A stretch of 64,000 bases of DNA, from the NCBI GenBank assembly GCA_026545225.1, contig CM048847.1, positions 12,932,001 to 12,996,000 of the forward strand. The letters are read 5' to 3'. Position 1 is the first letter of the stretch, and every line of letters starts with the position of its first letter. This stretch comes from Cornus controversa (taxonomy: Eukaryota; Streptophyta; Magnoliopsida; Cornales; Cornaceae). Made by a program: the position numbers and the translations under genes. Below the pieces are notes generated by a model, which did no database searches, had not been told where the DNA came from, and was given only the letters and a program-made list of their open reading frames with translations. This document shows, in pieces, positions 31,301-42,588 of the stretch.

Positions 31301-33905
31301 TAATAATTTATCCACCTCCTCGGAGATTGCCATGTTTCTCTCTGGGGTAAAAGTTCTCCTCTTTTGTCTAATTGGCTTGGCGACAGGGTCGACATTCAGT
31401 TGGTGTACGACAATGGTTCGATCAATTCCAGGCATATCCTCGTGTGACCAGGCAAACACATCCTCATTTGTTCTGAGGAATCGAACCATCTCTTCCTGAG
31501 AGGTGGGTGAGAGTGACGACCCCAAGCTTACCTTCTTCCCTGCACCTTGTTCGCTCAAGTCAACTTCAACTAGCTTTTCCATCGGCTCTGCATGGCGGAC
31601 CTCCTCTTTCTCTTCCATTTCTAGCCCTCTAATGTTCAGAGTTTCTGATACCTTTATTTCCCTTAGGGAAGTGGCGTAACATTCTCGGGCAGTGGCCTGA
31701 TCTCCTCTTAGCTCTCTGACACCATGCTCAGTGGGGAACCGAATGAGGAGGTGATAAGTAGAGGTCACTGCTCTCATAGCATTCAACGTGACCCTTCCCA
31801 GAATGATATTATACGTGGTTGGGCAGTCCACCACGAAGAAAGTTACCACTTAGTGACTTGCCTGGGGCTTGAACCAGCAGTGACCGAGAGGTCGACTATG
31901 CCCAAGGGAAGGAGCTTTTCTTCAGAAAAGCCTACGAGTGGAGATTGAGTAGGCTTAAGTTTATCCCTTCCAATCCTCATTTGATCAAATGCATCTACAA
32001 AAAAGATTTCAGCAGAACTACCGTTGTTAATTAAAACACGCCTGATTACGAAATTGGCAACAATTAATGTGACCACGAGGGCATCATCATGGGGTTGCTG
32101 AATTTTCCTAGCGTTATCTTCCAAAAAAGTGATGATCTGATCGTCTAATCGAGGGCACTTGGCTGGTGATTGGCTCACTTCGCTGACTTCAGAGATATTT
32201 CTAACTTTCTTTGCATGTGTTTTGCGAGTGGCATTGGGACTCTCTGCCGCCCTCGATTCCTCTAGATATGACTCTAATTTCCCCCAGAGGAGTGTTTTTG
32301 AGAGTTGTGTCTTCGTTCACGTCCTGCGTATGATGTTGTGTTCTCTACCCACCGTCGACCACAAATCTCTACATTTGGCCCCTTTGAATCAAAGTCTCAA
32401 TCTATCTTTTCAAATCTATGAATTCATCGGTATCGTGGCCATGGTCACGATGGAACCTACAATACTTGTCGCGGGATCTTCTGGCCGGATCAGTCTTTAA
32501 CTTTGGAGGCCATGACACTACCGAGTTGTCTTGGATGTGGAGGAGGATTTGACTTATCGATGCATTTAATGGGGTGAAACCGAATCCCCTGTCATGGCAT
32601 ATGGTCTTATCATTCTATTCTTGTGACACTCTGTCGTACTTGGGGTTTCGTTTCTCTCTGCTAAATTGTCCTCCCCTTTTCCTGTCCACCTTTTTGTCAC
32701 TATCACCTTTTTCCCTCCGGGCATTGAGGGCATCTTTGGCATTCATGTACTTTTGAGCTTTCATAAGAAATTCAGACATGCTTTCGGGGGGGGAGTGCTT
32801 AGAAATAGAGTATAGGAATTTAGAGGGCAATAGACCTCCCACGAATGTTATAACTGCCACCTTATCATCCAAGGCATCCACCTGTAACATTTCTCTGTTG
32901 AATCGGTTGATATAATCTCGCAATGATCCCCCTTGGTTTGTCTCACATTCAAGAGATAGGTAGTAGGCTTCCTATGTCTTCGGGTAGCTATGAAATTACC
33001 AACAAATAACTGGCTCAACTCTTTGAAAGAACGCATAGATGCGGGTTTCAAGTTATTGAACCAGGATCGGGTGGAGCCTTTCAAGGTAGTGGGGAAAGCT
33101 CTGCCCATGAACTCATCCGGTACTGCCTGAAGGTGCATTAACGCCTTATAGGTTTCTAAGTGATCTAGCGGGTCCTTGGTCCTATCAAAGCTTTCAACTA
33201 TGGGCATCTTGAACTTGGCGGGCAGGGGACAACTTATTAGCCCTGCGGAGAAAGGGAGGTTGGTTTACTGGACTAAGTCCTCCACTGTAGCAGGACCCTT
33301 CCCCCTTATGGCGTGAGCCATGCTTTTTACCCTGACTCTCAGGTCTTGTATCTCCATGTCGTGATAGGTAAGAGGTCCAGAATCCCCATGGGGTTGGCTC
33401 CTTTCGGGTGGGACTGAACGGCTGAGATTCGCCCCACCTCTTACTTTACTCTGTGCTACATCCTCCATTGGGACTTCACTATCTCGCCCAACACCGTCCC
33501 CCTCAGAATCAACAAGCCACAAGTCACTTGGCGATGACACCGCCGCCACAAGAGGGAGGCATTGCAGAATTGCCGCATTTTATTGGATCAACTGGGCCAG
33601 ACTTTGATTTAAGTTCCGGACCTGGTGCTCCAACGATGCGACACGCCCTGGTCATTTGGGATTTTAGGGTGTGTCCTTGAAAAATCCATCTGTCCAGGAG
33701 GCTGCGTGCCTCTATGACCTGTAGGCACACTGGCAGGCGGGTCTTGTTCGGTTGGAGGGTCAGTATCGATAGGATGATCTTGCGTGATTGGGGGGTCATT
33801 TCCAATAGGAAGGTCCTGTGTTGGAGGACCGTGGCCAGCAGGGGGGTCCTGTATGGCTATAGTTTCCAACCCAGATCACAAGTGCATCATGCTTCGTATG
33901 TGATT
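28322..33905 (-). pseudogene. Tat-type gag-pol polyprotein of element D (decayed)
   Basis: Minus strand, many stops and frameshifts. From the right: repetitive DPP-rich gag N-terminus (33869-33609), gag (IESFDRTKDPLDHLETYKALMHLQ, ~33200), protease around 32050 where the catalytic DNGSS reads NNGSS, RT (CVDFTDLNKACPKDNFPLP; YVDDMLVKS near 30915), RNase H (YPSIEKLAFALVTMTKKLRPYF), archaeal-like RNase H (NNEAEYEAL, ~29910), integrase with zinc-site and core fragments (~29400-28950; the first catalytic Asp reads Asn in GMNFIGPLP), and the integrase tail (WAYRTTAKVPTGETPYFL; KLLDTGKLAPNWEGPY). Ends with TGA at 28324-28322. Several defects are G-to-A on the coding strand, as expected from methylcytosine decay on the other strand. 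Confidence 0.88.
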
Positions 33906-33929
33906 CAAGTAGAATAGTCAAATTTCTCA

Positions 33930-33977
33930 TGGCTTTTAACCACGTGGTCGTGGGTTCGATTCCCACAGACGGCGCCA
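33930..33977 (-). other. Extended primer-binding site complementary to tRNA-Lys(UUU)
   Basis: Plus strand reads as the 3' two-thirds of a plant tRNA-Lys(UUU), from within the anticodon stem (TGGC), anticodon loop CTTTTAA at 33932-33938, variable loop, T arm (GTGGG TTCGATT CCCAC) and acceptor strand to a CCA end (33975-33977). On the element strand this is a primer site of ~48 nt rather than the usual ~18. The 5' part of a tRNA (acceptor 5' strand, D arm) is not present upstream, so it is not a tRNA gene. Confidence 0.8.
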
Positions 33978-33979
33978 AC

Positions 33980-34321
33980 TGATAAGCAAAAATTCACTCG
34001 AACTGGTCAAACATCAACCTGTAAAAAAGGACAAGAGAAGCGTAATCGAAGGGGCAGTGGTGAGGTGCCAGTCGACTATTCTCCGATGATCAAGTCAGAT
34101 ATCGGAAAGGTTTACCAAAGCTGTATGAGAACTCAGGGAGTATTGATTGAGTACCTTGGTATATGAATCGTCCGATATTTGTAGCGACCAAGCGAAAGGT
34201 GTGCCCTAGTAAAACTCTATCTCCTCAACTTCCATTTCTCACTTAGGGTTAACCAGTCTTGGTCAAAGTATTCTTATCTTCCACGTCATATGTTTCATAT
34301 TAGGAGTCAAACACCCCATCA
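33980..34321 (-). repeat. Element D 5' LTR
   Basis: Plus-strand reading TGATAAGC to CCCCATCA, then CCATG target duplication. Its TATA position is mutated (CTACAAATAT on the element strand) relative to the copies at 25100 and 63657. Confidence 0.9.
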
Positions 34322-34326
34322 CCATG

Positions 34327-34963
34327 GAGAACGACCAGGTCGGTGTTCCGTTTTCATGTCATATATATATATTTAGAAAAATAAAGTTTGTTTCTTAACA
34401 ATGGTAATCCATTTATGGAGTTGCCATTTGAAAAAGGTAATTTGTATTGCTTTTGGTTTTACGAACCATGTTCAGTGAGACCAACCCATGTGAATGGCTA
34501 TGTAATCTGTAAGTATATCATGTCACTAGGTGACGTTGAGTGAGACATGCCCCCAATTGGGCTGTTTTCTTTTTCCTTTAATTTGGTTTCCATGCCAATT
34601 TATATAAAGGAATTAAGTGAGCTGCCATATATTAATGTCAATGCCTAGTGAGATTCACTCCATAGCAGTGGATTTAGTCTTGTTTTTTTGTTTGTTAATA
34701 AGTTCACTGATGGTGTGATGATATATGCAGAAGGTGTATTTTGTGCATGAAATGTTTATGTCCTCATTTTCAATATTAAATTTTTATATGAATATATACC
34801 AGTGTTTGTATACATATTTGAGTTTGATTACAGGATGAATTAAAAATAAATATCTCTCATGGTCCGTGCGATTTTTAATTTTTAATTATTAACTAGTTAT
34901 ATGCGATAACATTAATTTTTTGTTTAGAGACGGTATTGTAAGAGACTGGCCCATAAGAGTTGG
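34327..34963. other. Intergenic AT-rich DNA, no feature seen
   Basis: AT-rich, short TA tracts, no convincing ORF or repeat end. GTTGG at 34959-34963 is the left target duplication of the following solo LTR. Confidence 0.6.
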
Positions 34964-35565
34964 TGACGCCGGACAGAATAGCGATTATTTTGTAGGCTAA
35001 GGGCAACAGAAAATAAACAGAAATAAAGTACGAGAATTGCCCAAAAACCTCAGAGAAAAGTCTCTGGTATTCAATATTATTATTCAAAATCAAAAGTACC
35101 TTAGAATCAACCCATAAGCCGGGTTATATAGCTGAACTTCGTCAACATTACCAAAAATAGCAGAATTTCAAAAATCATGCCAAAATAAAATACGAAATAA
35201 AAGAAGGAAGTTACCAGAAATCTGGCCCAAATCAAGCCCAGAATATCTTCCTAATCAACTAAATAAATATTACTAAAAAAGGAAAGAAATAACTAAAATT
35301 AGGGATTCAGAGGGGAAAACAGTGGATTTTGGCCTCGAAAAAATACACACCCAGCATAGCTTGGTGCCCACGACTTGCGCGCCGAACGAAGCTTTCTGAA
35401 TTGTGGTCATAAAGGCGATTCTGATACCTATAGCCAAAGTTATGGCCAAAATACTGAAGCGCATCCAAAAATATCCTAATTAGTGACAAGGTCACGGTTT
35501 CCTGCCATCTTTATGCTGATCTGCCAACTCAAGAAGCATCATCTGACTCGGATGCTCCTGCATCA
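34964..35565 (-). mobile_element. Solo LTR with GTTGG target duplications
   Basis: 602 bp from TGACGCC to CATCA, flanked by GTTGG on both sides (34959-34963, 35566-35570). On the minus strand it begins TGATGCAGG, has TATATAACCCGG near 35125 as a likely promoter, and ends GGCGTCA. A diverged copy lies at 52872-53487. No PBS, PPT or internal region adjoins, so it is a solo LTR formed by LTR-LTR recombination (standard interpretation). Lineage not determined. Confidence 0.85.
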
Positions 35566-35662
35566 GTTGGTTTCCCCTTTTGTCGAATAGGATTTATTTA
35601 TTTTATCTTGTTTAGAATTTTTTGTAAGCCCTCATATGGGTATAGGACAGCTTATTTAAATA

Positions 35663-35765
35663 AAGGAATGAAGTTATTGAAAAGTTCAACAAAAGATTCA
35701 GACAAGACAAGAAGACATCTGATGGAAGTTCTTGAAACACAAAAAAATCATGAGATGAAAATAAT
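35663..35765. repeat. Direct repeat unit, partner at ~36895-37003
   Basis: Both copies share AAAAGATTCAGACAAGA and CATCTGATGGAAGTTCTT blocks. The pair brackets the foldback MITE at 35817-36729, so the MITE inserted into an older local duplication. Confidence 0.75.
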
Positions 35766-35816
35766 CGGTCATGAGACGGGATTAGCACCATATTGATGCA
35801 ACATCATTATTATTTT

Positions 35817-36427
35817 GGGCAAAATATACTCACACTCCTTAAGGTATGTCCTAACTACACTCGTATTTATAATTCGGTAAAACCTACACTCATACCCCTG
35901 AGGTTTGATGCATTATTACACTCAACCCCAACACTATATATATTGTCTGTTTTACCCCTCCATTGACTGAAAATATATTTTTGAAATCATTCTTCACGTT
36001 TAAAAGACTACATTGTCCCAATTTTCATTACATTACTTCTCTTTTAACATTAAACCACACACACACACATATATATATTTTTGCAACACTAAAAATATAT
36101 TGCAAATTTTATTAAATATATTTTAATATATGTTATATTACATATTTTAGTATAAAATAAATTTAAATTTAAAATTACAAATTATACATACTTGTAATTC
36201 TTTCAAGCTTTATGAATCTTAATGTGATGATGATTATGTATATGATGATAAAGCTTCATACACATACACATATATACATAATCATCATCACAGTAAGATT
36301 CATAAACCTTGAAAGAATTACAAGTATGTATAATTTGTAAATTTAAATTTAAATTTATTTTATAATTTGTAAATTTAAATATATTAAAATATATTTAATA
36401 AAATTTGCAATATATTTCTAGTGCTTC

Positions 36428-36458
<31 letters not shown>

Positions 36459-36729
36459 CGCGCGCGCGCGCGCGTGCGTGTGTGTGTGTGGTTTAAGGTT
36501 AAAATGAAAGTAATGGAATGAAAGTTGGGGCAATGTAGTCTTTTAAACGTGAAAAATGAGATCAAGAATGTCTTTTCAATCAAAGGAGGAGTAAAACAGA
36601 CAATACATATAGTGTTAAAGTTAAGTGTAATCATATATCAAACCTCAGGGGTGTGAGTGTAAGTTTTACCAAATTATAAATATAAGTGTAGTTAGGACAA
36701 ACCTCAGGGGGTGTTAGTGTATTTTGCCC
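35817..36729. mobile_element. Full-length foldback MITE, MULE type, 9-bp target duplication
   Basis: Ends GGGCAAAATA and TATTTTGCCC; nearly the whole 913 bp is one inverted repeat (arms of about 450 bp around a short centre near 36240-36270). TATTATTTT flanks both ends (35808-35816 and 36730-36738), a 9-bp duplication typical of Mutator-like elements. No coding sequence. The arms differ mainly in microsatellites: CA and TA repeats on the left, TG then CG then TG on the right. Confidence 0.92.
36435..36490. repeat. TG/CG alternating tract (Z-DNA-prone)
   Basis: Uninterrupted purine-pyrimidine alternation: TGTG repeats, about nine CG steps, then TGCGTGTG. Matching left-arm sequence is only a short CA run, so this expanded after the MITE formed. 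Confidence 0.9.
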
Positions 36730-36794
36730 TATTATTTTTTGTGGTTATATCTTTACGTTCATGTCATACTTTATTTGTTTTAGATAGATTAAAT

Positions 36795-37122
36795 GTTATC
36801 TTGTTATGCCTGTTAGATCCATGAATGGTTTATTTTTTATGATTTTGGTTATTTTTTTAATTAAATAAATTTTGGAATCCTTAATTAGGTAAGTTATTGT
36901 TAAATAAGTTCTTGAACTCTTCAAGAAAAGATTCAGACAAGATAAGAAGGCATCTGATGGAAGTTCTTAAAGCAAAGAAAAATCATGAGATGAAAATAAC
37001 CCTTTATGCTTTATGTACTGTTTTGCATGTTAGATCCATGAACGGTTTATTTTTGTGATTTTGGTTAATTTTTAATTAAATAAAATTTGGAATCCTTGAT
37101 CTGTTAAGATAGTCTTAAATAG
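36795..37122. repeat. Local tandem duplication of ~115-bp homologous blocks
   Basis: Blocks at 36795-36910 and 37010-37122 share GTTAGATCCATGAA-GGTTTATTTTT and AATTAAATAAA-TTTGGAATCCTT. Together with the 35663/36895 pair this indicates stepwise tandem duplication. Confidence 0.75.
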
Positions 37123-37551
37123 GTACTTTCCTATTTACTTCAAAATAATTTTTAAAAAAAGGCTCAAATTTTCTTTTTAAAAGTTCATTTTTGTAAAGTG
37201 CAAGTTTACCCTAAAGTGAGGCCCAAGAGGTTAATCTAATTTAACCCTGAATATTTTAGTCCATTAGGCACAGAAATTTATTTTCAAATTACAAATTCCA
37301 TATTTATTGGAATTAAAAGTTGACTATATAACTCATATTATACATGAGATATATAAAGTTCTAAAAAAAAAAATCTCTATTTTCAAAAATAAGTGGGAGC
37401 ATAATTTGCTTAAATTCCATGGCTTTCCATTATCAATCTATGGTAAGGAGGAAAAAATACCTCACCCACTGAGGGTGTTTGCTTCACACCACTAGATATA
37501 GATTTATTATGATAGAACTAGCGGCAGTCGAATGGGGACGTTCACCCTTGG

Positions 37552-37665
37552 GAGATGGACTCCATTCAATTGCACTACTTATAGATAATGGTGTACACTT
37601 GACTAAGTGAGATGGACTCCATTCAATTGCACTACTTATAGATAATGGTGTACACTTGACTAAGT
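37552..37665. repeat. Perfect 57-bp tandem duplication
   Basis: Unit starting GAGATGGACTCCATTC occurs at 37552-37608 and again at 37609-37665. No ORF is affected. Confidence 0.92.
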
Positions 37666-37740
37666 GGAAGTACCCTCCACCTTAGGGACTATTTTACTAG
37701 GAAAGGTTAATTGGTTGTCATATTTTACTTGGCATGAGAT

Positions 37741-40030
37741 AATGCATCAAATGTCTTGCCACTTTGAGTGAAATGATTCATGGACTCTTTTTGAAAATTT
37801 AATTGAAAATTCCTCACATTGCTTCAACCAATCGTTCTTTTAGGGCATCCTCTTCGAATACTCGAAAATCTAAGGGTGTCTTTGAGGTAGTAGCTCAAAT
37901 GGATGTGTCCATCAAAGTGGATGCATTATCAAGAAATCTTAATCAATTAATGACTATTGGTCATGCTCCTATCCCTTCCACTCACTCTCCCACTCAATTG
38001 GAGCCATGCACATTTTGCTTTAGTGTTTCTCATCATATGCGAGATTGGTACACACCGGGATAATTTTCCAAATATTCTCAAGAGCAAGCAAATCCTGCTT
38101 TCTCTTGACCGGGTAATTATCCTTACTCCAATACATATAACCTGGGATGGAGAAAACATTCGAATTTCTCATGGGCAATATAATCAATTCCATCCTCAAT
38201 CCAACAATCAATATATTTGCCATTCATCATAATCATTCAATCTGATTAATGACGCTACACATAGTGGTTCTCATCATGAACATGTCCAAGGAATTACCAC
38301 ACTTCGAAGTGGTAGAGTGGTGGATAATCAAGTGGAAAGAAATAAAGATGAAGAGAACGAATTTCGTAGAAATCTATATGTGTCAAGTAATAAAGCAATG
38401 GGGCATGAACTCCTTTCTTAACTCATTCCGACTCTTGAGGTGTTATGTGAGCCCAAGGGTCTATTCTCTCAATGTCTCATAGAGCCTTCTCATTTCTGGA
38501 AGTATGGATAGAAAATTCATAATATGATGGAGGTTTACAAACAAGTCAAAATCAACCCCCTCCTCCTTGATTCAATTAACCAGGTTTGGCTCACTTTGAT
38601 TTTGAAACTTTCAATATGGATGAGTCCATTAGTGAATTCAAGCACTCCCTTCATTCCATCCCTCGAGTCACCGCCTACTATTGAGCTCAAAACACTTTCA
38701 AACAATCTTAAGTATGCCTTCTTAGGTTCTAATGATAATGTCCCGGTCATTATCACTTTAGATTTGATAAAAGACCAAGAGTGTAGCCTTTTGACAGTGC
38801 TTTCAGAGCACAAAAAGGCCATAGGTTTGCATCACATTCACTTGAAGGATGACGCCAAACCTTCCCGAGTTGTGCAACGTCGATTAAACTCAAATATGAA
38901 AGAGGTGGCGATGAAGGAAGTGGTGAAATTGCAAGATGCGAGAATCATTTACCCCATCTCGGATAGCAAGTGGGTAAGCCCCACTCACCTAGTAAAAAAT
39001 AAATAAATAATTACTGTTGTTGAGAACTCTGCCGGAGAACTAATATCACAACACACAATCACTTGTTGGTGTGTGTGCATTGATTATTGAAAACTCAACT
39101 ACATGACAAGATTGCATCTCATTGCCCTTCATCGATCAAGTCTAGAACAATTAGCCGGTCGAAGCTACTATTGTTTCCTAGATGGATACTCCGACTACAA
39201 CCAAGTGGCAATTAGTCCAAATAATGAAGAGAAAATCATATTCACATGTCTCTTCGGAACATTTTCTTATAAACGATTGCCCTTTGGGCTATGCAATACA
39301 CTGACAACTTTTCAATGGTGTATGATATCTATTTTTTCGGACATGGTTGAAAATTTTCTTAAGGTGTTAATGGACGATTTTTTCGTCTTTGGACCCTCCT
39401 TTGATACTTGTCTCTATAATTTGTCACCTATTCTTCACTAGTGTAAGGAAACACACTTGATTTTAATTTGAAAAAAGTGTCATTTCATGGTTCAAGAAGG
39501 AATTGTTTTGGGGCACATCTTCTTGGTGAGACATTCATTCTTTCCTTGGTCATGCCAAGTTTTATTGTCGTTTTATCAAAAAAAAATCTCGAGGTCCTTA
39601 GGCAATCTTCTTACCATAGAGACCTCTTTCAATTTTGATAAAGCATGTCTACAAGTTCCTGTCCCTTCGTTTTTCCGCCCCCATAATGAAACCTCTAAAT
39701 TGGGCTCTCCCAGTCGAACACATGTGACACATCCGACTACACGGTGGGTGCGTCTTAGTGCAATGTGTGGACAAAATTTTGCACGTCATCTACTCTGCTA
39801 GTAAGACCCTTTTGGATGCTCAATTGAACTAACAACTTTCGAGAAGGAATTACTAGTAGTGGTGTATGCATTGGACAAATTCAGTTCATACCTCTTAGAA
39901 TCCAGTCATTGTGTATTCGGATTATGCCTCTTTGCGGCACTTGTTGGCAAAGAAAGTGACCAAGCCTTGATTGATTTGATTTTCTTCGAGAGTTCAACTA
40001 TATCCTCTCAAGGGTATACAATTAAATGAT
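37741..40030 (+). pseudogene. Degenerate Athila-like gag-pol with RT and RNase H
   Basis: Plus strand, many stops and shifts. Gag: knuckle CTFCFSVSHHMRDW with the last Cys lost (~38008), ITTLRSGR, MMEVYKQVKIN. The protease is missing. RT: PPTIELKTLSNNLKYAFLG, PISDSKWVSPTHLVK, YYCFLDGYSDYNQVAI, FGTFSYKRLPFGLCN, and MDDFFVFG (~39370) at the catalytic site. RNase H: VVHVIY-ASKTLLDAQL, EKELLVVVYALDKFSSYL (~39840-39900). No integrase or LTR was found. It keeps just the domains that element A lacks. Confidence 0.85.
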
Positions 40031-41317
40031 AATATTTTATTCATAATCAATATGAAAATTACATTTTCTTGTTGGTTAGTATTTATTTATTTTATTCACA
40101 AGGAATAGAACCAGTTAAGAAAGTTAGAGTAAACTCGCTAGTGTGAGTGCACGAAGCAACTCATGATGGATTTTTCCCACTACCTTAACTTGCCTTGAAC
40201 TGGTTAAACCATGATGGATTATTCCATTCCCTCTCATCAGAACCTTCAATGCCAATGAAAATAACAGAACATTCCCTGTTAGGAAGGAGTTCTGCCCAAA
40301 CCCTGGATGAACTAGTAGTATCTTCCTTGCACGAAATCAATTCTCCATTGTAGAACAGTTTTTAAGGGAGAGATAATTTTTGGGTGCCATTGGTTGTTCC
40401 AAACCAATTTCGTGACATAATTTTCATTGTCGTCGACATAAAACTCACATTCGAACAACCTCTTTCACAAAACCTCACATTCAATCTTTGGTCGGTCAAA
40501 ATTTATAGCTCGAATCATGAGGACTCTTCATTTTTAAAAAATGTAGAGCATTTTTTTTTAAAGTGCATAGTCACTTTTTTTCTCGGATAGTCATGTCCAT
40601 GGTGATAACACACTCTTTCACTATTTAATTTATTAAATTTTAAGTTAATTATTTAAAAATTAAATAATTTTTTCAATTGTTTGTCTTTTTTCCAAACGGC
40701 TATATTCATATTGTTGAATGTGGGGGTGATACCGACCAAGCGGTAAGGCCTCCCATGTGGCGCACCCTCAGACCAATAGAAGGGGATTTCGAACTAAGCT
40801 AATGAAGGTGATTCGCTCCAACTACGGGATGAACGCCAACCCCGCCGGGTAGAGCTCCTCTTCCGTATCTGTATATCCGCATCTTCCTCAGATGTAGTTT
40901 CTATGCCTTCAGAAAGGCTATTATTGATCCACCATACTTCACCCCATATGATATGAGAGGCTGTAAAAAGGCTGTATCGGCTCAACATTCGGACATATAA
41001 AAGAAGTCGTGAACTCCTTACTGGCAGCAAGTACTTGAATTAAAGCAAGCCTTTGAAAGTTTGAGTAGATTTGTTGGCACTACTGACCCATTTCAAGGAC
41101 AAGAGAGGCGAGTATCTACAGTCCGATCAACTTTTAAGCACAATTAGCTTGACAGAACCCATCATTTGGGATTCTTGAGCAATCCTAGAGGTTCAATGTT
41201 GCAACAGTATGTGTTGTCTAGAAATTTTGTTCTTTTAAAAATAAAATAAAATAAAATAAAGGAGTGTTTTTTAATAGTTTAAGGAAAGTTTTTTTTGAAT
41301 AAAATCTGCTTCTGGCT
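40031..41317. other. Intergenic DNA with a GC-richer block at 40730-41040
   Basis: No supportable gene. The block 40730-41040 has balanced base composition and ordinary-looking codons in one minus-strand frame (40794-41030), unlike its AT-rich surroundings. An organellar insertion is possible but I could not identify it. Confidence 0.35.
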
Positions 41318-42250
41318 TGTTGTAACGGGTTTGGCACTTGCCCAAGTCCTTCCTTGTCTGGATCCGATGTGTGACAAGTTAGCCTTTCGAACATTCTCTC
41401 CCACTTGAACTCGCAATATCTTTGTTGTAATCAGGTCACCCTACCTAGGGGTGCACAAAGAACCGGAATCTTAAGAAACTGTACCTGAACTGAACCGAAC
41501 TGTTCACTACGGTTCCGGTTCGAAATTTTAGGAACCGTTTACTACGATTTTGATTCCGATTCCAAGTCAAGGAATTGGAACCGGAACTTTTAGAAAAAAT
41601 ATATATATAATATATAATATATAAATGAATAATAATAACTTCTAAGTTCTAGTGTTCTATAAAAATATATAATATATAAAGTATAAAATATATAATATAT
41701 AAATAAATACTAAAACCATCTAAATTCTAGTGTTCTATTTATATATAAATAATAAAATATATAATATATAAATAAATACATTTAGCTTCTAAGTTCTAAT
41801 GTTCTATATATTTATATAATATAAGATATATAAATAAATATTAGCTTCTAATTTATTGTTATAACTAGGGGTGCACAAGTATGAGTGTGTATCTTGCCAA
41901 TATTTAAAAAAAAAAATTGACAAAGAACCGTTGAGGAACCGGAACCACGAAGAATAGGAACCGAACCGAACCGAATTGAATTCAACGGTTTCGGTTCCAC
42001 TAAGAACAATAAGAAATCGTACCGTATGCACCCCTAACCCTACCTACTCGGGGCGTGATACCGGACCAAGATACCAAATGTAACGGGTCAGGCACATGGC
42101 CTAACAGAAAAGCCTAAGCTATTAAATAGTACTGCATACTCACCCTTATATGTCCAAATTCTTCTCCATCTGGATTCAATGTGGGACAAGTTAGTCCCAC
42201 TAACACTTGTCCATTGGATGGATTTGAACTCTTGCAATATAGATAACAAA
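41318..42250. repeat. Old direct repeat (GTAACGGGT units) hosting a MITE
   Basis: Two related units starting TGTAACGGGT at 41320 and 42080 share CTGGAT-C-ATGTG-GACAAGTTAG. The first unit is split by the hAT-type MITE. No ORF. Confidence 0.7.
41446..42036. mobile_element. hAT-type MITE with ACCCTACC target duplications
   Basis: 591 bp, ends TAGGGGTGCACA and GTATGCACCCCTA, flanked by ACCCTACC at 41438-41445 and 42037-42044: an 8-bp duplication, as for hAT elements. Interior carries GAACCGGAAC-type words near both ends and TA-rich tracts. A second TAGGGGTGCACAAG near 41866 suggests a nested or rearranged end. A decayed copy lies near 52180-52557. Confidence 0.9.
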
Positions 42251-42282
42251 GATTTAGCAAGATTTTCTCTTTCTCTAGATAA

Positions 42283-42588
42283 ATGAGGGAGAAAAAATCT
42301 CTGGTCATCTTTAACACGGCAACAATGGTTTCCGTTGCCGAGCAGTTGTGCAAAAAAGGGGTGACATTCACACAAAAACAACTGCATAAAAAATTACAGT
42401 ATCTTAAAAAGAAACACAAGATTTTCTCGTCACTCATAATAGATCCTGCCTGCTTATGGGATCATCTTACTAACACTGTCACCATTAACCAAAAATTTTG
42501 GAAGGCAAATACCATTACCTGGCTAGTACTTTCATTATTTGTAATTCTAGAACAATTAGTAAAATATTCTAAGGGTAAATATGATTGA
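42283..42588 (+). pseudogene. Myb/SANT-like domain fragment
   Basis: The open frame contains VAEQLCKKGVTFTQKQLHKKLQYLKKKHKIF and, later, TINQKFWKANT, which follow the spacing of the Myb/SANT-like domain found in PIF/Harbinger partner proteins and related plant proteins. No intact neighbours, no splice context; likely a transposon remnant. The call rests on pattern only. Confidence 0.45.

Larger units (their letters stand above)
25100..34321 (-). mobile_element. Element D: Tat-type Ty3/gypsy element with antisense accessory gene
   Basis: 9,222 bp, minus orientation, flanked by CCATG at 25095-25099 and 34322-34326. LTRs ~342 bp (25100-25441; 33980-34321), clearly diverged, so an old insertion. 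Minus-strand order from the right: LTR, tRNA-Lys PBS, gag, protease, RT, RNase H, a second (archaeal-like) RNase H, integrase; then a convergent plus-strand, intron-containing gene between pol and the 3' LTR. Gag-pol is decayed. The dual RNase H and the antisense ORF fit the Tat lineage (established for that group). Confidence 0.92.

Noticed and set aside
33930..33977. Nuclear tRNA-Lys gene
   Set aside because: Only the 3' two-thirds is present, with an encoded CCA, directly beside an LTR; the D arm and 5' acceptor strand are missing. It fits a primer-binding site copy.
36395..36634. Thr/His/Arg-rich ORF in the foldback MITE
   Set aside because: Produced by translation of the TG/CG microsatellite.
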